A stretch of DNA of 64,000 nt, from the NCBI GenBank assembly GCA_002320595.1, contig DCKB01000010.1, positions 1 through 64,000 on the forward strand. The letters are read 5' to 3'. Under the pieces are notes generated by a model. It did no database searches, was not told the DNA's origin, and saw only the letters and a program-made list of their open reading frames with translations. This stretch comes from Christensenella sp. UBA1685. GTDB lineage: Bacteria > Bacillota > Clostridia > Christensenellales > CAG-138. Below are positions 50,635 to 60,735 of this stretch, one piece after another (position 1 is the first letter of the stretch; the number at the start of each line of letters is the position of its first letter). Made by a program: the position numbers and the translations under genes.

Positions 50635-51521
50635 GCAAGCCTCCCATGGAACTTGTCAATCATGAATGCAGGGTTGTAGGAAAGCTTCGCGCGGCGCAGC
50701 CCTTCAAGGCCCATGTCCTCCTCGCGGTTGATGTATTTCACCTTCGTCCACGCATGCTCCACAAACTGCTGGTTAATGATAGTATAAAGTCCGGGAATTC
50801 CGCTGTCCGCTTTTTCGATGTGGATGACCGCAATCTCCCCGTCGATCTGCTCGCCAAGCGTAAACGCGGCAAGCTTCCCCTGAATGCGTATCCCGCCGCC
50901 CTTGACGCCAAGCGTATCCATATGCGTCAGGATCCGCCGGATTGCCTCCTTTTCGCTTAGCACACCGGGCTCTGAGGCATCCTTTCCGGAGAGCCACTCG
51001 CAGTAAACGCCCATGCATTCGCATAGCATGTCCGGCGTAATTTCCACATACTCGGCCACGTCCCCATATTGCGCGCGGAATTGATTAATGTGGTTGCGTT
51101 TGCCATGCAGCTTTTTCCCGGAAAGCGTCAAAAGGCTTTCCATGGAATACACATAATCCGAATTGTCCCTGTCCTCCTCCAGAACAAACCCGGGACAACG
51201 CTCAAACGCCGCCTTGATCGGGCCGCAGATTGCACGGAAGGAGGGTTCCGCCCCAATTTTCCGGAAATATGCGACGGCATCCGCAAGCGCCGCAGCATAA
51301 TCGCCCTCCGGATTTTCCGTAAGCGGAGCGAACATGAACGGGCTGTTCTCCCAGGATGCCGCAATGAACAATGCGCCGTTATGTTCGGCAACGCGGATTC
51401 CTTCCCCCTGCCCCCACATAAAAAGGTTTGTAAACGTATATTCCGAGCATTGCAGGCGCCATGGCTTGGTGTAGCGTTCCACAAGCGCCTTCATTTGAAT
51501 GTCAATCGGTTGAAACTCCAT
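50631..51521 (-). CDS. DUF2156-family protein (296 aa)
   Basis: This matches the DUF2156 family, whose C-terminal domain resembles the aminoacyl-phosphatidylglycerol synthase (MprF-type) catalytic fold made of two GNAT-like halves. Motifs include CSEYTFTNLFMWG, SGKKLHGKRNHINQF, and YINREEDMGLEGLRRAKLSYNPA in order. It lacks the MprF membrane domain, so a soluble aminoacyl-transfer role is only an inference. It is coupled to the GNAT gene. The ATG at 51521 has a modest SD. Confidence 0.85.
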   Translation of the reverse strand: MEFQPIDIQMKALVERYTKPWRLQCSEYTFTNLFMWGQGEGIRVAEHNGALFIAASWENSPFMFAPLTENPEGDYAAALADAVAYFRKIGAEPSFRAICGPIKAAFERCPGFVLEEDRDNSDYVYSMESLLTLSGKKLHGKRNHINQFRAQYGDVAEYVEITPDMLCECMGVYCEWLSGKDASEPGVLSEKEAIRRILTHMDTLGVKGGGIRIQGKLAAFTLGEQIDGEIAVIHIEKADSGIPGLYTIINQQFVEHAWTKVKYINREEDMGLEGLRRAKLSYNPAFMIDKFHGRLA

Positions 51522-51603
51522 AAATACCCCTTTTTTGATTTGCGCGACTCCCCGCGAATTCCATGGTTATTTTACCCAATCCCGCCACGGAATGCAACCA
51601 GGG

Positions 51604-52758
51604 TCACTCCACGCACATGAGCGTGCACACCGCGCGCGCCGTGATGCATTTTTCCGCGCCTTCGTCGTTCATTTTTTCGCTTGTGGTGGCCTTCACGCCA
51701 ATGCGGGCGGCCTCCACGCCAAGCGCCTGTGCCAAGGCTTCCCGCATGGCGGGGATGTACGGCGCAAGCTTCGGCCGCTCCGCGATGACCGTGGCATCCA
51801 CATTGCCGGGCAAAAAGCCATGCGCCCGCAGCAACGCCGCCGTTTCCCGCAAAAGCGCAAGCGACGAGATGCCCCGGTAGCGCGCATCCGTATCCGGGAA
51901 ATGCATGCCAATGTCGCCGAGCGCTGCCGCGCCAAGCAGCGCATCGGTCACCGCATGGGTCAGCGCATCCGCATCCGAATGGCCGAGCAGCCCCGTTTCA
52001 TGCGGGATTTCCACCCCGCCGAGCACAAGTTTTCGCCCCGGCACAAGCGCATGGGTGTCCTCGCCAAAGCCCACGCGCGGCAGGGATGCGCCGCACGCCG
52101 CCCGGAAGAACGGCAAGTCCTGCCGATAGGTCAGTTTCTGGTTCATAATGCTTCCTTCCGTAAAATGCAGCGCATAGCCTGCCGCTGCGTACACCGCACA
52201 ATCGTCCGTTGCCTGAAGGCCGCCGGCCTCTGCCGCCTCATACGCGGCAAGGATGCGCGCAAAGTCAAACGCCTGCGGCGTCTGCATCAGGAAAAGCGTC
52301 TCCCGTGGAAGCAGGGTGCCCTTTGCATCGCGCACGGTATCGCGCATGGGGATGGCCGCAACGCCGCACCCGTGCTCTCGCGCGCCGCACACGGCGGCAT
52401 CGATCACAGCAGGCGGCACAAGGCAGCGCGCCGCGTCGTGAATGGTCGCAATGCCCGCCTCCACCCCATGCTTTTGAAGCGCCCGAAGCGCATTGAGCAC
52501 CGATGCGCCGCGCGCTGCACCGCCTGTGCAGACGATTACGCGCGCGTCCTTTTCCGCCAGGGAAAGCGCTTGCGCACGTGTGTTCTCCGAAACGGCAACC
52601 ACAATCCGCTCCGGCGGGCATTGGCTTTCAAGAAATGCTTCATAGCAAAGCTGCAGCGGCGTTTTGCCGCCAAAGGCAAGCGCGAGTTTGTTTTCGCCCA
52701 TGCGCGCCCCCGCGCCTGCCGCGAGCAGCACGGCGTACACAGTGTCCTGCCCGCGCAT
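51604..52758 (-). CDS. ispDF: Bifunctional IspD-IspF (MEP isoprenoid pathway)
   Basis: The 384-residue enzyme carries two steps of the non-mevalonate pathway. The N-terminal IspD part (about 1-225) makes CDP-methylerythritol, with AVLLAAGAGARMGENKLAL and HDAAR. The C-terminal IspF part (about 230-384) cyclises it, with RVGFGEDTHALVPG (metal Asp and His), LLGHSDADALTHAV, and KATTSEKM near the end. The ATG at 52758 is one base after the rqcP stop, with GGAGGAG as SD. A fused IspDF is found in some Clostridia and Proteobacteria. IspE is not nearby. Confidence 0.93.
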   Translation of the reverse strand: MRGQDTVYAVLLAAGAGARMGENKLALAFGGKTPLQLCYEAFLESQCPPERIVVAVSENTRAQALSLAEKDARVIVCTGGAARGASVLNALRALQKHGVEAGIATIHDAARCLVPPAVIDAAVCGAREHGCGVAAIPMRDTVRDAKGTLLPRETLFLMQTPQAFDFARILAAYEAAEAGGLQATDDCAVYAAAGYALHFTEGSIMNQKLTYRQDLPFFRAACGASLPRVGFGEDTHALVPGRKLVLGGVEIPHETGLLGHSDADALTHAVTDALLGAAALGDIGMHFPDTDARYRGISSLALLRETAALLRAHGFLPGNVDATVIAERPKLAPYIPAMREALAQALGVEAARIGVKATTSEKMNDEGAEKCITARAVCTLMCVE

Positions 52759-52759
52759 A

Positions 52760-53008
52760 TCACTCCTCCGGCAGGACTTCATACATCGAGGAAGCATCCG
52801 CTTTTGCTGCATGCTCCTGCACGGAAAGAATCCTCACGCGCAGATGCCTGCCGCCCATAAGGAGCGTCAGCACATCCCCTTCCTTCACCTCGCTTGAAGC
52901 CTTCGCGACTTTTCCATTGATCTGCACCCGCCCAAGCCCTGCGGCTTCATTGGCAACGGTGCGCCGCTTTATGATGCGGGAAACCTTTAAATATTTGTCC
53001 AAACGCAT
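52760..53008 (-). CDS. rqcP: S4-domain RNA-binding protein RqcP-like
   Basis: The 82-residue S4 protein (MRLDKYLKVSRIIKRRTVANEA, INGKVAKASSEVKEGD) matches RqcP/YabO, which works with RqcH to add alanine tails on stalled nascent chains, and the related Hsp15. It is immediately before ispDF with one spare base. mfd and pth are upstream, as yabO lies near mfd in Bacillus. The transcript is probably separate from the PrsA-like gene because a terminator lies between. Confidence 0.88.
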   Translation of the reverse strand: MRLDKYLKVSRIIKRRTVANEAAGLGRVQINGKVAKASSEVKEGDVLTLLMGGRHLRVRILSVQEHAAKADASSMYEVLPEE

Positions 53009-53050
53009 ACGTTTTTCCTCCGTCCTTCGGTTCGATCTCCAGTATAAAGA

Positions 53051-53078
53051 AAAACGGCGGCAGTTTCAACCGCCGCCG
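53051..53078 (-). terminator. Terminator after the PrsA-like gene
   Basis: A CGGCGG / CCGCCG stem with a loop of about nine bases is followed on the minus strand by TTTTTCTTT. Confidence 0.8.
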
Positions 53079-53093
53079 CATTTTCTTTCACAA

Positions 53094-54536
53094 TCAGGAA
53101 TCGAGCAGAACCTTGTACACATCCTCGTGCAGCGTCACGGTTCCGTCGTTCATCCATTCGTCCACAAGCGCCGTCCATTCCTCGCTGCGAACATCTTCAA
53201 GCAGATAGACGCGGATGCCCTCTTCGATGCTTGCAAGTTCAACGGTGCCGGCGGGTTCGTCTGCAAGGTAAAAGATGATGTGGTAGCCGTCCTCATCCGC
53301 AAAGGCCTCTGAATACTGACCGATGGAAAGCTTTCCGAACTGCTCCTTCACGATGTCAGACCAATCGTTGTCACACGCATATTCCTTGGCGATCAGGATG
53401 CCCTTTTCCGCAAAAACGGGATAATCGCTGTAATCATCCGGGCTGCTCTTTTCCTTCACAAGCGTTGCAAAGTCAGCGCCGTTCTGGAGCTCGCCGTAAA
53501 TGCCGTTCGCCTTCTCGCGCGCGGCGGAAACATAGGCCTCATACAGTTCCTCGTTTGCCGCCTGAAGTTCCTTGTATTGCGCCACAAGCTCCTGCATCTT
53601 TGCAGCATCCGCGCTTGAGGCATCCAAAGCCGCCGCAAAGGCCAAAGCGCCGTATTCTTCCTTGATGAGCTCCATATCGGCCTCATTCGCCTCGTAGTCC
53701 TCGGGAAGCTCCCCTTCATATGCACAGAAAATATGCAGGATGCGGGAATAGCCGCCCGGCGCAAAAGCCACAGGCGCGTCGCCGGTCATTTCGTAGGATT
53801 CCTCATCGTACTTATACGCCTCCGGGGATTCCGCATAATACGTCATCTGTTCTTCCACCAGAGAATCATATTCGGCCTGAATCTGCTCGTCCGTAAGGGC
53901 TACGTCCTTAAGCTGATCGTTCTGCAGCAGTTCCTGCATGTAAGCGTCAGTCACGTTCTTGCTCAGGAATTCCGTGTAATCTTCATAGGTTGCATTGTCG
54001 TTGTTCAGGTTGTAGGCCGCCTCTTCCAGGATGAGCTCCATCGTGCGTGCATCCACATCAATGGTGGCGTCGCTTTCCGCTTCGGATTCGGCCTGTGAGC
54101 GGTAATATGCATCCAGCTCGTTGAGCTCGGTTTCAATGCGCTCATCCAGTTCCGCCTGCTGCAGCTCGTCAAACTTATCATAGCCCATTTCTTTCGCCTT
54201 TGCCGCGATAAGCTTTGCCTCTACAAGGCTGTTGACAACATCATCAAGCAGCATCGCAAGCGTTTCCGGATCGCTGCTCAGATTGTAGCCATAGGCTGAA
54301 AAATATTCCACATAGGAATCGAACGTTTCCTTCACATCGCCCAATGTGATCGTTTCGTCTCCAATCTCTGCAACAGCGGCCGCCAGGTTCAGGTCGGAAT
54401 CGCCGCCATCCGTCGTGACCGGCGCCGGGGATGTTTCCGGCTTATCCGTTTGGGTATCGCCCCCGGTCAGGGCGCAGCCTGCGGCCAGAGAGAGCAGCAT
54501 CAGCGCCGCCAGGAACAGGGCAAGGTATTTCTTCAT
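53094..54536 (-). CDS. PrsA/SurA-like peptidyl-prolyl isomerase lipoprotein
   Basis: The 480-residue protein has a lipoprotein signal (KKYLALFLAALMLLSLAAGC), a Thr/Pro/Asp-rich linker, a SurA_N-like helical chaperone region (about 50-230), and a C-terminal parvulin-like core with ADFATLVKEKSSPDDYS and GYHIIFYL. The parvulin motifs are degenerate, so isomerase activity is doubtful; chaperoning of secreted proteins is more likely. It is very acidic. The ATG at 54536 follows GAGGAG. It is downstream of mfd, where a PrsA-like gene is common in Clostridia. Confidence 0.83.
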   Translation of the reverse strand: MKKYLALFLAALMLLSLAAGCALTGGDTQTDKPETSPAPVTTDGGDSDLNLAAAVAEIGDETITLGDVKETFDSYVEYFSAYGYNLSSDPETLAMLLDDVVNSLVEAKLIAAKAKEMGYDKFDELQQAELDERIETELNELDAYYRSQAESEAESDATIDVDARTMELILEEAAYNLNNDNATYEDYTEFLSKNVTDAYMQELLQNDQLKDVALTDEQIQAEYDSLVEEQMTYYAESPEAYKYDEESYEMTGDAPVAFAPGGYSRILHIFCAYEGELPEDYEANEADMELIKEEYGALAFAAALDASSADAAKMQELVAQYKELQAANEELYEAYVSAAREKANGIYGELQNGADFATLVKEKSSPDDYSDYPVFAEKGILIAKEYACDNDWSDIVKEQFGKLSIGQYSEAFADEDGYHIIFYLADEPAGTVELASIEEGIRVYLLEDVRSEEWTALVDEWMNDGTVTLHEDVYKVLLDS

Positions 54537-54613
54537 CAAACTTCTCCTCACATTTTTTGAGATCATGGCAACGCCCGCAGTACGCGGGCCAAAACGCCAT
54601 GTTTATTATATCA

Positions 54614-57600
54614 TCAATTTGCCTCAATACAATCGGCAAGGGTGTAAACAAACTGTGGCAGCATGCCACAAAGTTTTTCGGCATCCGCGCGCGGCATGCG
54701 GACCGAAAGCGCCGGAACTTCGCCGTTTAGGAACTGCGCGCCCGGGATCTCGCCGATGGCCTTCAAAAGTTTCTGCCCGTTCATGGGTGCGTCCTTATCA
54801 AACGTAAAGCGCACTTCGCCATCCCGCACGGAAAGCTGGGCAATATGTGCGCGGGACGCTTCCGCTTTGATGAGCGCGATGTCGAGCAGGTTCTTCGTTT
54901 CCGGCGGGATCTCGCCGTAGCGGTCGATCAGCTCATCCTGCACATCGTAAAGATCCTCCCGCGAGGCGATGAGCGCGATGCGCTTGTACATCGAAAGCCG
55001 CTCCGTTTCCCGCGGGATATACGGATGCGGGATTGCCGCCGAAAGCGGCACATCCATTACCGTTTCTATGGCGCGCGGCTCGGCTTCCCCGCGCGCCTCC
55101 TTCACCGCGCTGTTGACAATCTTGCAATACAGGTCATACCCGACGGCTGCCATGTGCCCATGCTGTTCAGGCCCGAGCAAATTGCCCGCGCCGCGGATCT
55201 CCAAATCCCGCATGGCAATCTTGAACCCGGCTCCAAACTGCGTGAACTCCCGGATGGCCGAAAGGCGCTTCTCCGCGACCTCTGTAAGCACCTTATCCCG
55301 CATGAAGGTCAGGTATGCGTAACCCAACCTGGCTCCGCGCCCCACGCGGCCGCGAAGCTGATAAAGCTGGGAAAGCCCCATCCTGTCCGCCTCATAGACC
55401 AGAATGGTATTCACGTTTGGGATATCCAGCCCGCTTTCGATGATCGTGCTGCACAGGAGCACGTCGTAGCGCTGTTCCATGAAATCGAGCATCGTCTGTT
55501 CCAGCTGCTGTTCGGGCATCTGCCCGTGGGCATACCCGATGCGCGCTTCCGGCACAAGCGCGCGCAGCTGCTCTGCAAAGCGTTCCATGTTGCGCACACG
55601 GTTGTAAACGAAATATACCTGCCCGCCGCGGCCGATCTCCTTCAGGATCGCTTCCCGTGCCATGCCGTCGCTGTATTCCATCACATAGGTCTGCACCGGG
55701 TAGCGTTGTTCGGGCGGCGTTTCGATGACGGACATGTCCCGGATCCCCGTCATCGACATATGCAGCGTGCGGGGGATGGGCGTAGCGGACAGGGTCAGCA
55801 CATCCACGCTTTGCTTGATGTTTTTGATCTGCTCTTTATGCCCCACGCCGAAGCGCTGTTCCTCGTCGATGATGAGCAACCCAAGGTCCTTGAAGCGCAC
55901 GCTTTTGCCAAGCAGCTTGTGCGTGCCGACCACCACATCAATGCTGCCCTTTGCAAGCCCCTCAAGGATGGTTTTTTCGTCTTTGCCGGCCTTAAAGCGC
56001 GAAAGCAGCGCTACGTTCACCGGGAATCCCGCAAAGCGCGCGGCGAGCGTGTTGTAATGCTGCTGCGCCAGGATGGTGGTCGGCACGAGGAACGCCACCT
56101 GCTTGCTGTCCATCACAGCCTTAAAGGCCGCGCGCAAAGCGACCTCTGTTTTGCCGTAGCCCACGTCGCCGCAGAGCAGGCGGTCCATCACGCGGGAGGA
56201 CTCCATGTCCTTTTTGATCTCCGCGATGCAGGTGAGCTGATCCGGCGTTTCTTCATATGGGAAGCTTTCCTCCAACCGCGTCTGCCACGCGGTATCCGGT
56301 GAAAACGCAAAGCCCTTGCGGTTCATGCGTTCGCCATACAGCCGTACAAGGTCAAACGCCAGCTTTTTCACGCTTTCCCGCGTGCGGGAAACGGTGCGCT
56401 GCCAGTCCCCGGAACCGAGTTTGGAAAGGCGGACGCTTTCCTCTTCCCCGCCGATGTATTTCTGTACCCGATCCAACTGATCCGTCGGGATATAAAGTTT
56501 TTCTCCTCCCGCATAGGCAAGGTGCAGGTAATCCCGGGTTACGCCGCCCACGGTAAGCGTAATTACCCCGACAAAACGTCCTACGCCGTGCAGTTCGTGC
56601 ACCACAAGGTCGCCCACGGAAAGCTCCGAAAAGGCAAGCTGCGGACGTTTTTTATGTGCGGCGGCCGTCCGTTTCTGCACCGCGCCGTAAAGCTCCGCCT
56701 CACTTACGGCCACAAGCTTGATCTCCGGATATTCAAAGCCCTTTTCAATGGATTCGCCCGTAATGATGACCTCGCCCGGCACAAGCGGCCGTGTGAGCGC
56801 ATCCGTTACGGCGGCATGCACATCCATATCGAGCAGCTGGTCCTGCAGGCGCACCGAATGGCTTCCCGCATAGATGGCTGCCGTCGTTCCCGCTTTTCGC
56901 CAGGACGCAACGTCTGAAGCAAGGATGTCCTGCGCTGCGAGGTATTTTGTCGCAGGGCGCGTTTCAAAGCGGAACAGGCATTTGGGGGCGATCAGGCCGT
57001 AGGTACGCGTAAGCGCGAACAGCGTCGCGGTGCGCGGCGTATCGAGCTGTGCAAGGAGGACGGAAGGCCGCCCAAGCAGTTCTGCCTGCTCCGGCTCTGC
57101 GTTTCCGTCCGCAAGCAGCGCGGACACGGTGTCAAGGTGTTCCATGTGCGCCACCTTCGCGCTTTCCTCCACGCGCTGCGGCTCATCGATAAGGAGAATG
57201 GCATCCTCCGGAAGATAATCCTGCAAATACGCATCGTCATAGAACAGCGGCATGAAAAGTTCCGCCCCCGCAGGCGTTCCACCCGCAGAAAGCACGGCAA
57301 GTTCTTCCGAAAGGCGCGGCTTCTTTTTGAATGCGCGCAAAGCCCGCGCACGCGCCGCTTCGGTCAGGGGCATCTCGCCTGCGGGGGGAACGGTGACCGC
57401 CTCAACGTTTTCAATGGAGCGCTGCGAAAGCGCGTCGTAGGTGCGCATGGTGTCGATTTCGTCATCAAAAAACTCGATGCGCACCGGGTTTTCCGCGGTG
57501 ATTGGGAACACATCAAGATACCCGCCGCGCAGGCAAACCTGCCCCTTCGCCTCACAAACCTCCACGCGCTCATAGCCCGCATCGACCAGCCGTTTGAGCA

Positions 57601-58060
57601 GCGTCTGCGGCTTGACCGCCTCTCCTGCACGGATCTCTGTCGTCATCGTGCGAAGCGCTCCCGGCGGGGTAAGGCGCTGCAGCAGCGCGGCTGCGGAAAC
57701 GGTGACGAGCATGTTTTCCCCGCGAAGCAGCCCGGAAAGCGCCTTTACGCGGCGCGCCGCAAGCCCGGCCGACGCCGTGAAGCCGCGCCCGGCAAGCGGC
57801 ATGTCGCGCGCGGGCAAATGGATTGCGGCAGGCGCATAAACCGCCGCCTCTTCCCGGATGCGCATGGCGGAAGCTTCGTTTGCCGTAACCACGAGCACGG
57901 TTTTTCCCGTATCGCAAAACAGCGCTGCCGCCATATGCGCGCGGTGCGCTTCGCCAAGGCCGAATACGGCTGCGGCACCTTCATTTTTCATCAGCGCTTC
58001 CCGCAGCCGGCGGTATTCCGGGTGCCTGCCGAGAAACTCAATGAGCGGATGCTTATTCAT
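54614..58060 (-). CDS. mfd: Transcription-repair coupling factor
   Basis: Mfd removes stalled RNA polymerase and recruits UvrA. The 1148-residue protein has a UvrB-like N-terminal region (1-350), the RNAP-interacting domain (about 490-550, SVGDLVVHELHGVGRFVG), and a RecG-like helicase with RLLCGDVGYGKTEVALRA (Walker A), DEEQRFGV, and TLSATPIPRTLHMSMTGIRDMSVI. The TRCF C-terminal domain follows. The ATG at 58060 follows GGGGAAG and overlaps pth by eight bases. Antisense frames in this gene are shadows. Confidence 0.97.
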   Translation of the reverse strand: MNKHPLIEFLGRHPEYRRLREALMKNEGAAAVFGLGEAHRAHMAAALFCDTGKTVLVVTANEASAMRIREEAAVYAPAAIHLPARDMPLAGRGFTASAGLAARRVKALSGLLRGENMLVTVSAAALLQRLTPPGALRTMTTEIRAGEAVKPQTLLKRLVDAGYERVEVCEAKGQVCLRGGYLDVFPITAENPVRIEFFDDEIDTMRTYDALSQRSIENVEAVTVPPAGEMPLTEAARARALRAFKKKPRLSEELAVLSAGGTPAGAELFMPLFYDDAYLQDYLPEDAILLIDEPQRVEESAKVAHMEHLDTVSALLADGNAEPEQAELLGRPSVLLAQLDTPRTATLFALTRTYGLIAPKCLFRFETRPATKYLAAQDILASDVASWRKAGTTAAIYAGSHSVRLQDQLLDMDVHAAVTDALTRPLVPGEVIITGESIEKGFEYPEIKLVAVSEAELYGAVQKRTAAAHKKRPQLAFSELSVGDLVVHELHGVGRFVGVITLTVGGVTRDYLHLAYAGGEKLYIPTDQLDRVQKYIGGEEESVRLSKLGSGDWQRTVSRTRESVKKLAFDLVRLYGERMNRKGFAFSPDTAWQTRLEESFPYEETPDQLTCIAEIKKDMESSRVMDRLLCGDVGYGKTEVALRAAFKAVMDSKQVAFLVPTTILAQQHYNTLAARFAGFPVNVALLSRFKAGKDEKTILEGLAKGSIDVVVGTHKLLGKSVRFKDLGLLIIDEEQRFGVGHKEQIKNIKQSVDVLTLSATPIPRTLHMSMTGIRDMSVIETPPEQRYPVQTYVMEYSDGMAREAILKEIGRGGQVYFVYNRVRNMERFAEQLRALVPEARIGYAHGQMPEQQLEQTMLDFMEQRYDVLLCSTIIESGLDIPNVNTILVYEADRMGLSQLYQLRGRVGRGARLGYAYLTFMRDKVLTEVAEKRLSAIREFTQFGAGFKIAMRDLEIRGAGNLLGPEQHGHMAAVGYDLYCKIVNSAVKEARGEAEPRAIETVMDVPLSAAIPHPYIPRETERLSMYKRIALIASREDLYDVQDELIDRYGEIPPETKNLLDIALIKAEASRAHIAQLSVRDGEVRFTFDKDAPMNGQKLLKAIGEIPGAQFLNGEVPALSVRMPRADAEKLCGMLPQFVYTLADCIEAN

Positions 58061-58706
58061 TCGCTTCCCCTTGTCCGGCTTTGTTGGCCGGCATGAGCAC
58101 GAACGGTTCTTCCGCCGGTTCTGCCTTTGGTTTTTCCTTCTTTGGGCGTTTGTTGAAGCGTGCCTGCGCTTCCCTGAGTTCACCGTGCACAATCAGTTCC
58201 ACTGCGTCCGCAGCGCTGTTCATCGCGGCAAGCAGAAGCTCTTTTTCCTCTGCATCCGGCGCGCCGAGCACGTGGGATACCAGGTTCCGCTGCCCATCCG
58301 GGTGTCCAATCCCCACGCGCACGCGCGGAAAATCGTCAAACCCCAATTGGTAAATGATGCTGCGCATGCCGTTGTGCGTGCCGGAAGACCCGCCTTCGCG
58401 GATGCGCAGTGTGCCGACGGGGATATCGATGTCGTCATAAATGACGATCAGTTCGGAATTCTCACATTTATACCAGTTTACAAGGTCGCGTGCCGCCCAG
58501 CCGGAATTGTTCATAAAGGTATCCGGCTTCGCGAGCACCACCCGCTCGGCGCCGATGCGCCCTTCCCCAAACACGCTGCGGAAGTTGGAACGGCAAACGT
58601 CGATATTATGGCGGTCCGCCAGAATATCCAGCGTCATAAAGCCAACGTTGTGCCGCGTGCTCTGGTATTCACGCCCGGGGTTTCCCAGGCCCAACACGAT
58701 AAACAT
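58053..58706 (-). CDS. pth: Peptidyl-tRNA hydrolase
   Basis: Pth releases tRNA from drop-off peptidyl-tRNA. The 217-residue protein has the family start IVLGLGNPGREYQSTRHNVGF (catalytic His in RHN), AKPDTFMNNSG, and YDDIDIPVG. A low-complexity Lys/Glu/Pro/Ala tail of about 30 residues follows the normal C terminus and ends by overlapping mfd. The ATG at 58706 follows GGAGG. Gene order pth-mfd is conserved in Bacillota. Confidence 0.96.
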   Translation of the reverse strand: MFIVLGLGNPGREYQSTRHNVGFMTLDILADRHNIDVCRSNFRSVFGEGRIGAERVVLAKPDTFMNNSGWAARDLVNWYKCENSELIVIYDDIDIPVGTLRIREGGSSGTHNGMRSIIYQLGFDDFPRVRVGIGHPDGQRNLVSHVLGAPDAEEKELLLAAMNSAADAVELIVHGELREAQARFNKRPKKEKPKAEPAEEPFVLMPANKAGQGEANE

Positions 58707-58846
58707 AGTTCCTCCTTGTTGCTTTCCCTGCACGCAATGAGCCCTCATGCCGTTGCGGCATGGGGGTCGAACGCTTCACATTAGGGCTTGATTATTTTTC
58801 CGATCCGGCCCTGCGGAAAGCCGTATGTGCCTTTCTCTCACGATTC

Positions 58847-58875
58847 ATTATAAAGCTTTCCCGGCTGCCGCGCAA
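58847..58875 (-). promoter_or_regulatory. pth-mfd operon promoter
   Basis: On the minus strand TTGCGC (58875-58870) and TATAAT (58852-58847) are 17 bases apart. The leader contains a short hairpin (CATGCCG-ttg-CGGCATG, near 58746-58762). Divergent from the next gene. Confidence 0.75.
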
Positions 58876-58882
58876 GCAGGGG

Positions 58883-58911
58883 ATGACAAACCCGTCCGCT
58901 TACGGTATACT
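58883..58911 (+). promoter_or_regulatory. Promoter of the Na/Pi cotransporter gene
   Basis: ATGACA (58883-58888) and TATACT (58906-58911) are 17 bases apart, about 48 bases before the ATG. It is back to back with the pth promoter. Confidence 0.75.
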
Positions 58912-58958
58912 TTATTTTGTGTTATTATAGTGAATTTTGCGGAAAGTGGCGAACGGAT

Positions 58959-60710
58959 ATGGATTTGTTTGGAGTTCTGACCTTATTTGGCGGGATTGCA
59001 CTGTTCCTTTATGGCATGCGCGTTATGGGGGAAGGAATCGAGAAGCGCGCCGGGAAGCAGATGCGCATCATTTTGGAAAAGTTGACTGCAAACCCGCTCA
59101 AGAGCATTCTCCTCGGTGCGGCAGTGACGGCCATCATTCAAAGCTCGGCCGCAACGACGGTCATGGTCGTGGGCTTCGTCAATTCCGGCATTATGAAGCT
59201 GTCCCAGGCTACGGGCGTCATCATGGGCGCAAACCTCGGAACAACCATCACCGCCTGGATCTTAAGCCTTTCCGGCATCGAAGGCGAAAGCGTATTCGTT
59301 CAGCTTTTGAAGCCTTCCTCCTTCTCTCCGGTGCTTGCAATGGTTGGCGTTTCCTTCCTGCTGTTTTCCAAAAGCAACAAACGCAGGGATGTCGGCACGA
59401 TTCTGCTCGGTTTTTCCATCCTCATGTTCGGCATGCAGACGATGAGCGGCGCTGTGGCCCCGCTTGCGGACATTCCGGAGTTTACGCGGATCCTGACGTT
59501 GTTTGAAAGCCCCATCCTCGGCGTGCTTACGGGCGCGGTTATCACTGCAATCATCCAAAGCTCCTCTGCCTCCGTTGGCATTCTGCAGGCGCTTTCGGCA
59601 ACGGGAAGCGTTACGTTTTCTTCTGCGATTCCCATTATTCTCGGCATGAACATCGGCGCTTGCATCATCACGCTGCTCTCCTCCGTCGGCACCAGCCGCG
59701 AAGCGCGGCGCACAGCGCTCGTGCATTTGTATTTCAGCCTGATTGGAAAAGTGTTAGTGACCGCGCTGTTCATGCTCGCCAATGCGGCATTCCGTTTTTC
59801 CTTCATGGAAACATCCGTCAATCCCGTTAGCATCGCCGTTATCCATTCAGCGCTCAACCTCATCAGCATTATTGTAATGCTGCCATTTATGCGCCAGCTC
59901 GAACGCCTCGCCTGCTTCACCGTCAAAGGCAATACGGCTGCTGACGAGCAGGCCGTACTGCTGGATGAACGGTTCATGGCCACCCCCGGCCTTGCGGTTG
60001 ACCGCAGTCGCGCATTGACCAAGGACATGTCCGATTGCTGCATTTCCATGTTCCGCGACGCGCTTTCGCTCATTCGGTATTATGACGCAAAAACTGCGCA
60101 AAGCATTGCCGAAGCGGAAGAAAAGATCGACATTTACGAGGATCGCATCGGCACCTATCTCGTTGAACTTTCCGCAAAGAGCCTCACGCAAACCGATAAC
60201 CGCGAAACGCAGAAGCTGCTGCACGCAATCGGAGATTTTGAGCGCATCGCAGACCATGCTTTGAACATTTCGGAATCCTGCGGCGAAATGCATGAAAAAG
60301 GGCTCTCTTTTTCAGCCTCCGCCCTCGATCAGCTTGATGTGATCATCGCCGCCGTCACAGAAGTGCTGGATCTTTCCACGCGCGCGTTCTTCAACGACGA
60401 CGTTGCGCTTGCTGCGCGCGTTGAACCGTTGGAGGATGTTGTGGATGATCTGCGCGCGGAACTGAAAACACAGCATATCGAGCGCCTGCAGCGCGGCGGC
60501 TGCACGATTGAGCTCGGCTTTATTTTCACCGATCTGCTTACAAATTTCGAGCGCATTTCCGACCATTGCAGCAACATCGCCGCTTATGTGATTCAAACCG
60601 CAATGCATACCATGGCCATGCACGAATATATGCATGTGCTCAAGGATATGGACAGCGGTAGGTATGAAGGAATGCGTAAGGAATATTTGGAAAAATACAG
60701 ACTGAATTGA
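58959..60710 (+). CDS. Na/Pi cotransporter family protein with PhoU domain
   Basis: The 583-residue protein has two NptA/PNaS repeats with the signature QSSAATTVMVVGFV and, in the second, QSSSASVGILQALSATG, plus about eight membrane helices (1-315). The C-terminal 250 residues are a PhoU-like helical domain (about 350-560) with DFERIADHALNISE and FERISDHCSNIA. Such proteins are phosphate or related anion transporters with a built-in PhoU; direction and coupling ion are not proven. The ATG at 58959 has a weak SD. A promoter and a terminator bracket it as a single gene. Confidence 0.92.
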   Translation: MDLFGVLTLFGGIALFLYGMRVMGEGIEKRAGKQMRIILEKLTANPLKSILLGAAVTAIIQSSAATTVMVVGFVNSGIMKLSQATGVIMGANLGTTITAWILSLSGIEGESVFVQLLKPSSFSPVLAMVGVSFLLFSKSNKRRDVGTILLGFSILMFGMQTMSGAVAPLADIPEFTRILTLFESPILGVLTGAVITAIIQSSSASVGILQALSATGSVTFSSAIPIILGMNIGACIITLLSSVGTSREARRTALVHLYFSLIGKVLVTALFMLANAAFRFSFMETSVNPVSIAVIHSALNLISIIVMLPFMRQLERLACFTVKGNTAADEQAVLLDERFMATPGLAVDRSRALTKDMSDCCISMFRDALSLIRYYDAKTAQSIAEAEEKIDIYEDRIGTYLVELSAKSLTQTDNRETQKLLHAIGDFERIADHALNISESCGEMHEKGLSFSASALDQLDVIIAAVTEVLDLSTRAFFNDDVALAARVEPLEDVVDDLRAELKTQHIERLQRGGCTIELGFIFTDLLTNFERISDHCSNIAAYVIQTAMHTMAMHEYMHVLKDMDSGRYEGMRKEYLEKYRLN

Positions 60711-60735
60711 ATAAACGGAAACAGGATTTGCAGGA